Program-made: the position numbers and the translations under genes
In this document: positions 58,238 to 64,000 of the stretch, one piece after another
Numbering within the stretch: the stretch's first letter is position 1
How the letters are laid out: each line of letters opens with the position of its first letter
The notes under the pieces: generated by a model
The model's input: only the letters and a program-made list of their open reading frames with translations
What the model was told of the DNA's origin: nothing
Database searches by the model: none
Assembly (NCBI RefSeq): GCF_002288925.2
Contig: NW_022098068.1
Span: forward strand, 597,923-661,922
Length of the DNA: 64,000 nucleotides
Source: Delphinapterus leucas
Taxonomy: Eukaryota > Chordata > Mammalia > Artiodactyla > Monodontidae
Reading direction: 5' to 3'

Positions 58238-59430
58238 GGTAATTATTGATAGGTGAGTACTTACTATTGTCACTTTAAAAATTTTTGGTATGTTTTGTAG
58301 TTCTTTTGCACCTTTTTTTTTCTCTCTTGCTGTCCTCCTTTGTAATTTGAGAATTTTTTGTAGTGATATGCTTTTATTTTTTTCCTTTTATATTTATATA
58401 TCTAATTTAAGTATTTTTTTCTTTGTGATTATCACAGGGCTTACAATAATCATCTTATAATAATCTATTTTAAGATTATATCAACTTAATTTTCCTCTCA
58501 CAAAAAAAAACTACACTTTTACTCCCCCCCACAAACTTTATGTTACTATGTCACAACTTACGTATTTTTACATTGTGTATCCATTAGCTAATTACTGTAG
58601 TTATAATTATTCTTAATACTTTTGTCTTTTAACGGTTTTACTAAAGTTTAAAATGATTTATGCATAACTATTACAATATTGGGGTATTCTGTCTATATAT
58701 TTACCTTAACCAGTGAGTTTTATATTTTCATGTGACTTCATTATTATTAAATGTCCTTTCATTTCAACTTGAAGAACTCCCTGTATACAGCGTAGAGTAG
58801 GATTATGTTTTTTCATCTCTTCTGCCTATCTATGCCTTGTAATTGGAAGTTTAATCCATTTACATTTAAAGTAATTAATGATATAATAGATTAACTACTG
58901 CCATTTTGCAGTTTCTCTATGTCTTATAGCATGTTTTGTCCCTCGTTTCCTCCATTACTGCATTCCTTTGTACTTTGATGATTTGTAGTGACATGTTTTG
59001 ATTCCCTTCTCATTTATTTTGTATATATTCTATAGATTTTTTTTTCTTTGGGGCTCCAAATTAGATTATATATAACATGCTAGAGTTATAACAATTTAAT
59101 TTAAATTGATACAAATTTAACTTCATTTTTTAAAAAACTATACACCTACACATCTCTTTCCTCCTTTGTGGTTATCAGTGTCACCAATTATGTCTTTATA
59201 TGTTGTACTAATAAAACATATATTTCTAATTATTTTTATGCACTTATCTTTTAAACCCTGTAGAAAATAAGTGAAGTTACAAACCAGAATTACGTTACCA
59301 CTGGATTTTATATTTGCCCATATATTTACCTTTACCAGAGAAGTTTTTGTCTTCCTACAGTTTTGTGTTACTGTCCATCAGCCTTCTATTTCAACCTGAA
59401 GGACTCTCTTTAGCATTTCATATAGGGTAG
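58238..59430 (-). repeat. Tandem duplication, about 630-bp offset, within old L1
   Basis: Unit 1 begins 'gtaattattgataggtgagt' and unit 2 begins 'gtaattaatgatataataga'. Both continue through 'ttgtagtgatatg'/'ttgtagtgacatg', 'atatttaccttaaccagtga'/'atatttacctttaccagaga' and 'atttcaacttgaagaactcc'/'atttcaacctgaaggactct'. The join in unit 1 is near 58786, where ORF1-side sequence passes into 'gtatacagcgtagag' (ORF2-start side). Confidence 0.75.
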
Positions 59431-61280
59431 GTCTAATTGTATTGAACTTCATCAGTAGTTGTTATGTGGAAATGTCATAATAGAATTCTTAGTTGACACT
59501 TTTATTTTCTTTCAACATTTAAATATATCATTACACTGCCTTCTGTCCTCCAAGGTTTCTGATGAGAAATTGGATGATAGTCTTATTGAGAATCCTTATA
59601 CAGGATGAGTCATTTGTCTGTTGCTGCTTTCAATATTCTTTCTTTGGCTTTGGCTTTTGACACTTTGATTATAATGTGTCCCAGTAGGGCTGTCTTTTGG
59701 AGTTATCCTACTTGGAATTTGTTGAACTTCTTGGATTTGTTGATTCGTGTGTTTCAAAAAATTTGTGAACTTTTTAGCCACTATATCTTCAGATAATATT
59801 TTTGCCTATTTCTCTTTCTCCTCCACTTATGGGGCTCCCATAATGCACACACTGGTTCTTTTAATGATTTCCCCCAAATCTCTTAGGCTCTGTTCACTTT
59901 CTTCATTTTAGTTTTCCTTCTTCTCCTCAGACTCAATAATTTCAATTGTCCTGTTTATAAGTTTACTGATAATTTTCTTGTGTTTGTTTGAATCTTCTAT
60001 TGATCCTCTCTATTGAATTTTTATCTCAGTTACTGTATTCTTCAGCTCTAGTATTTCTGCTTGCTTTATTAAAATAATTTCTGTTTGCTGAAATTTTCAT
60101 TTTGTTCCTATATCACCTTCCTGGTTTCTTTTAATTCTCTGTCTATGTTTTGCCTTAGCAATTTGAGCATATTTAAGACAATTTTAAAAATGTATTTGTC
60201 TAGCAAACCTGCTGTCTGGGCTTTCTCAGGGATTTTTTTCTATCAATTTATTTGTTCGCATGAACCATGTTTTCTTGCTTCTTTGTATGCCTTGTAATTT
60301 TTCTTGGTTTTGAAATTAGGCATTTGACTATTATAATGTGGCAACAATGGAAACCATTTTCCCATGCTTCCCCAGTGTTTATTTTTTATTCCCATTGGTA
60401 AAAACTATACTAACCCACTTGTTTTGATATTTTTTCCAAACTGTTTGCAAAGATTATTCCTTGCTTTATGTGATCACTGAAGTCTCTGTTCCTTTAGCTC
60501 AATTCAGCTACTGCTTTGACGGTGATTTCCTTGAAATCCAGAGAAATAAAACAAACAAGCAAAATAAAATGGAGAGAACAACTTTTCCAGTTTTTAAAGA
60601 CTTCTAGAGCATTCCCTCATTACTTAGTTAGGCTTTCTCTGAGCCTAGGAATCAGCCTGATGTGAAAGTTTAAGATCTTCTAAGGACTTTTCTGGGAATG
60701 CATCTTTTCTGGGCATGCTCCTGGTTTTCTAAATTCCCCCATATACATGGCTGTTTTTGATTGTCCTAATTACCCAGAAGGTTTCATCTCAGCTTCTTCT
60801 ACAGGCATTTGATGGTCCATTGTATGTCTCAAACTGTAACTTCTTGCCCCAAGCATCTGTGTGTTTGCAGTATAACTTGTATCTTTTACGAGTAGTACCT
60901 GCAGCTTTTCCAACTAGTTTTCTGTGTTATGCAAAACAGAGAGAAGTACCTAGCATTATAAAATTTTATATTCTCCAAAATGATTAAAACAGATGAAAGT
61001 CCACTCTGTACCCTCTGGCTCCAAGGAGGGAACTGGGAACCCAGATGCCACTGGCTCAAAACCTAGATTCCTGCATTGGAGAGGGGATGATGCAAGGGCA
61101 AATATCTACACCACAAGGCATTCCTACCATTTTGAAGATGGCTTTTTCTTGACTGAGTTTTTGCTTGGTTAGTGTAACCATGTTACTGTTTTTCAGATCT
61201 CCTGTAAAGTTGATTCAGACAGCTCTGGTTGGTTTTTTTTTCCATTTTTTTTGGAGGGACAAGAACCTGGAGCTTTACAG
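58238..61280 (-). mobile_element. Old L1, antisense 5' half with internal duplication
   Basis: Read on the minus strand: 5' UTR from about 61280 to 60080, ORF1 (to about 59520; antisense wording 'tttgacactttgattataat', 'ccacttatggggctcccata', 'ctatatcttcagataatatt'), the inter-ORF region and the start of ORF2 (to 58238). The inter-ORF/early ORF2 stretch occurs twice (about 58238-58870 and 58871-59430). No coding frame is intact. Confidence 0.7.
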
Positions 61281-61690
61281 TGTACAATTTTGCTGACATT
61301 ATTCTCTCTTCTCAATGCTTTTCAACTGTTAAGTCATTTATGCCTAACAATAACTCTGAAGTAGATATTATTATCAATTTTATTGATCTAGTAGAAAAAA
61401 ATAATATCTACAAGGTAACTTGCATCCTTTCCTTAGGGTAAACCCCTTAGCATAGATTATGGTTCTTAAGTACTGTTTCTCCTTGATGTCCAAGGGTAAC
61501 TTTTATCAATGATTTCTCCTGGAAATGAGATTTAAAATAGTGCTTTTTCACTTATGTTAGAATAATTCAGACTCATGTCCTGTATTGTACCATGTATGTA
61601 GAAGAAGAATATTGTGTGGGGGCTATGTCTCTTCATTAGTTCTTCACAGCTAATTTGTGCAACTATAAAATGGTAAATGGTAAAAATGGC
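61281..61690. other. Single-copy AT-rich sequence, nothing recognised
   Basis: No frame or repeat signature that I can support. Confidence 0.35.
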
Positions 61691-63050
61691 AGCAATTATA
61701 AGCCCATAGAGGTGAAGTGTGTCCGGATGTCCCTACAGAGATGCAATTGTGAGGTTGTGGAAACTAGAGATAGCTGTCCCTTGTAAGACTGTGAAACTCT
61801 TGAGCCTAATGGACATTTAGACCTCAGTCAGAAGCACTTAAGATTGACCCTGACTTTGGACACCTTTGGCACTCTCAGTAGCCTAGACAGCTGACTGTGG
61901 CAGCAGAAGTTGCCTTTCTCTGGAATCTCCGGTGCCAACAATTGCTTCAGTATAACATCTATAATCTTGAATGGGAAGGAATCAAGCTGCCCTATGTTTG
62001 ATACTATCAGATTCAGAGACAATGTGAAGCTGCATCTGGGTTTGTTAAAGTGACTTTAGAAGTTCTAGAATAGGCAATTCCCTCACAATTTTGGAGATTG
62101 CAAGTGCTCCTCTGAATCCTGCAGCTGCAGAAGGTGGACATGTTCATGTGTGGAGGTTTAAGTATCTGGGGAGCAGTATCCAAAAGAACTGCTAACTTAG
62201 GGACTATTGATGAGAGATTTGCATCAGGTGCTCCAGTATCAGAGGCTATTGAAAAATTGGCAGCAGTCTTACCTTGCCTTGCTCACTGCCCTGGGATGGA
62301 GGATGATGGGTTTGCAGTCTTCAGGGACTGCTGGCCTCTTGAGTAGAGCTGCTTAAGTTACTGGAATGTGGGCATATAGGCCTACAGCATCTGTGGCTAC
62401 TGCTCATCCAATTCAGGCTACTGCTGCTGCTCCTGTAATAGACCAGGCTGATCACCCAAGGGCTGTTGCTGCTTCTTCTGTGATGTGGGCAGATAGGTCC
62501 TTTGTTCTATACAGCCAGGATGCTGATGTTGTAATATGGGCAAATAAGCCTGTGGCATCTGCCCATGCTGTTCTCCTCAACCAGCCTGCTGACCCTGTGG
62601 TTGATGCTGATACCAGAATGGAGGCATATAGGCCTACAGCACCTACCTCTGCTATTCTACCAGCCAGGCTGCTGGCCCTGAGGTGAAAGATATTGCTGAA
62701 GTATGTTCTTGAGGCTCTGATATAAAAGCAATTGCCAAGAAGGACAATCCTGCAGCATGACTTGGAACAGCCTTCTCATGTCTGATTGTGGATCTCTCAG
62801 ATCAAGAAGTATCTCCTGGGGATTAATTGGGGTTGGAATTTTAGAAAAGTCTGTAAAAGTATCTTGGGCATTGGACTCAAAAGTTCTTCCCATTAAGGAT
62901 ATTCCTGCAATAGTCACTGCAGTAGCTTGCAGTAAAGTTGCTGAGACAGCCCTAAGTCTTCCCCATAGAAACCAGTCAGTGTCCTAAGAGATGCCTGTCT
63001 TTGGATGGAGTTTTATATCTGACTCCTCCATTCTCTAGACTTTTCACTGG
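61691..63050. other. Unidentified block with CAG/CTG-rich imperfect repeats
   Basis: GC and CTG content rise well above the neighbours. On the plus strand a 106-codon frame (62366-62686) repeats a motif 'MWAYRPTAS' as 'MWADRSF', 'IWANKPVAS' and 'MEAYRPTAP' at 62366, 62483, 62534 and 62618. On the minus strand the same DNA reads as a stop-interrupted Q/P-rich sequence ('QHQPQGQQAG', 'GQMPQAYLPILQHQHPG'), preceded by an 86-codon frame (62657-62917: 'DTFTDFSKIPTPINPQEILL', ending 'SPQGQQPGW'). The minus-strand reading looks more like a protein, so a decayed retrocopy or gene fragment of a Q/P-rich protein is possible. No poly-A/T or TSD was found, and I do not recognise the parent. Confidence 0.35.
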
Positions 63051-63059
63051 GACAATATA

Positions 63060-64000
63060 TCAAAGACCTCTCCCTTTTTACTTAATGAGCCTGGCTAAAG
63101 ATTTATCAATTTTGATAATCTTTTCAAAAAACCAGCTCTTGATTTCATTCATCTTTTCTATTGTTTTTTTTTTGGGGGGGAAGGATTTATTTTATTTCCA
63201 CTCTGACTTTATTGTTTCCTTCCTCTGCTGACTTTGGGCTTTGTTCTTTCTCTAATTCCTTTAGGTGGTAAGTTAGGTTGTTTATTTGAGACTTTTCTTG
63301 TTTAATGAAGTAGGCCTGTATCCCTATAAACTTCCCTCTTTGGAACTGTTTTGCTGTGTTGCATAGATTTTGGAAAGTTGTGTTTTTATTTTTGTTTGTC
63401 TCATGGTATTTTCAGATTTCCTTCCTTGATTTTTCTCTTGACACATCAATATTTTTAGTTGCATGTTGTTTAGTCTCTATGTGTTTGGGTTTTTTCCATT
63501 TTTCCTTTGTAATCATTTTCCAGTTTCATACTATTGTAGTTAGAAAAAAATTCAATCTTCTTAAATTTATTGAGACTTGCTTTGTGGCCTAGCATGTGAT
63601 CTATCCTGGAGAACATCTCATATGCACTTGGAAAGAATGTATATTCTGCTGTTTTGGGATGGAATGTCCCATAGATATCTATTCTGTCAATCTGACCTAA
63701 TATGTAATTTAAAGGCCACAGTTTCCTTATTGATTTTAAGTCTGGATGATCTAGCCACTGATGTAAGTCCCCTACTATTATTGTATTACCGTCAATATTT
63801 CCCTTTATGTCTGTTAATATTTGCTTTTGTATTTCAGTGCTCCTTTACTAGGTGCATATATGCTTACAATGTTCTATCCTCTTCTTGAATTGACCATTTT
63901 ATCATTCTTTCTCTTTTACTATAGATTTTGTTTTAAACTCTACTTTGTCTGATATGAGTATTGCTACCCCAACTTCCTTTTGGTTTCCATTTGCATGGAA
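63060..64000 (-). mobile_element. Old L1 ORF2, antisense, cut by window end
   Basis: Antisense ORF2 5' part: 'agcctggctaaagatttatc', 'tcaaaaaaccagctcttgat', 'gtaggcctgtatccctataa', 'gagacttgctttgtggccta', 'gtgatctatcctggagaaca', 'ccctttatgtctgttaatat'. This is endonuclease and pre-RT sequence on the minus strand. Plus-strand frames across it are artefacts. Confidence 0.85.

Noticed and set aside
1..64000. Endogenous retrovirus or LTR element
   Set aside because: I looked for paired LTRs, a primer-binding site and gag/pol-like frames and saw none; all reverse-transcriptase frames are of the L1 type.

Overview
This is mammalian nuclear DNA, and the young repeats point to a cetacean (whale or dolphin) or a close relative such as a hippopotamus. 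It carries tRNA-derived CHR-type SINEs that begin 'ggcttccctgg' and a recent L1 family of the cetacean/artiodactyl type. I see no Alu, no BovB/Bov-A elements and no rodent or carnivore SINEs. I find no intact cellular protein-coding gene, no RNA gene and no CRISPR array. The long open frames all belong to decayed transposons, so the window looks like a gene desert or a very large intron.

Layout. 1-1440: antisense 5' end of an old L1. 1441-8760: single-copy sequence with many MIR SINEs, a possible antisense CR1/L3 piece and one unnamed old repeat. 8770-10180: a long sense CR1/L3 fossil. 10740-18650: an antisense L2 split by a full-length young L1 (10977-18010, itself holding a SINE) plus a second, 5'-truncated L1 tail (18026-18400). 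18650-23880: L2 and MIR fragments, a local 190-bp duplication and microsatellites. 23884-34462: an old sense L1 broken open by L1 tails, three insertions of young L1 or SINE, and an inverted L1. 34464-36958: an antisense Tigger1 DNA transposon. 36959-50095: further old sense L1 sequence holding a nearly complete young L1 (41432-46462) and a mariner transposon (47013-48026). 50470-53225: antisense old L1. 53230-57960: sense old L1 with a tandem-repeat 5' UTR. 58030-61280: antisense old L1 5' half with an internal duplication. 61281-63050: an unidentified CAG/CTG-rich block. 63060-64000: another antisense L1, running off the end.

How the parts relate. There is no operon or pathway here. What can be read is the order of insertions: CR1/L3, L2 and MIR are oldest, then old L1s, then Tigger1 and mariner, then young L1s and CHR SINEs. 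Target-site duplications (TSDs) and interrupted older repeats support this order. The most useful observations are an L1 insertion only about 28 bp long, two L1 insertions at one target site (three TSD copies), a 97-bp gap-free copy of upstream DNA inside an old L1, several local tandem duplications, and one block of about 1.3 kb that I cannot identify. I did not find evidence of a new biological system.
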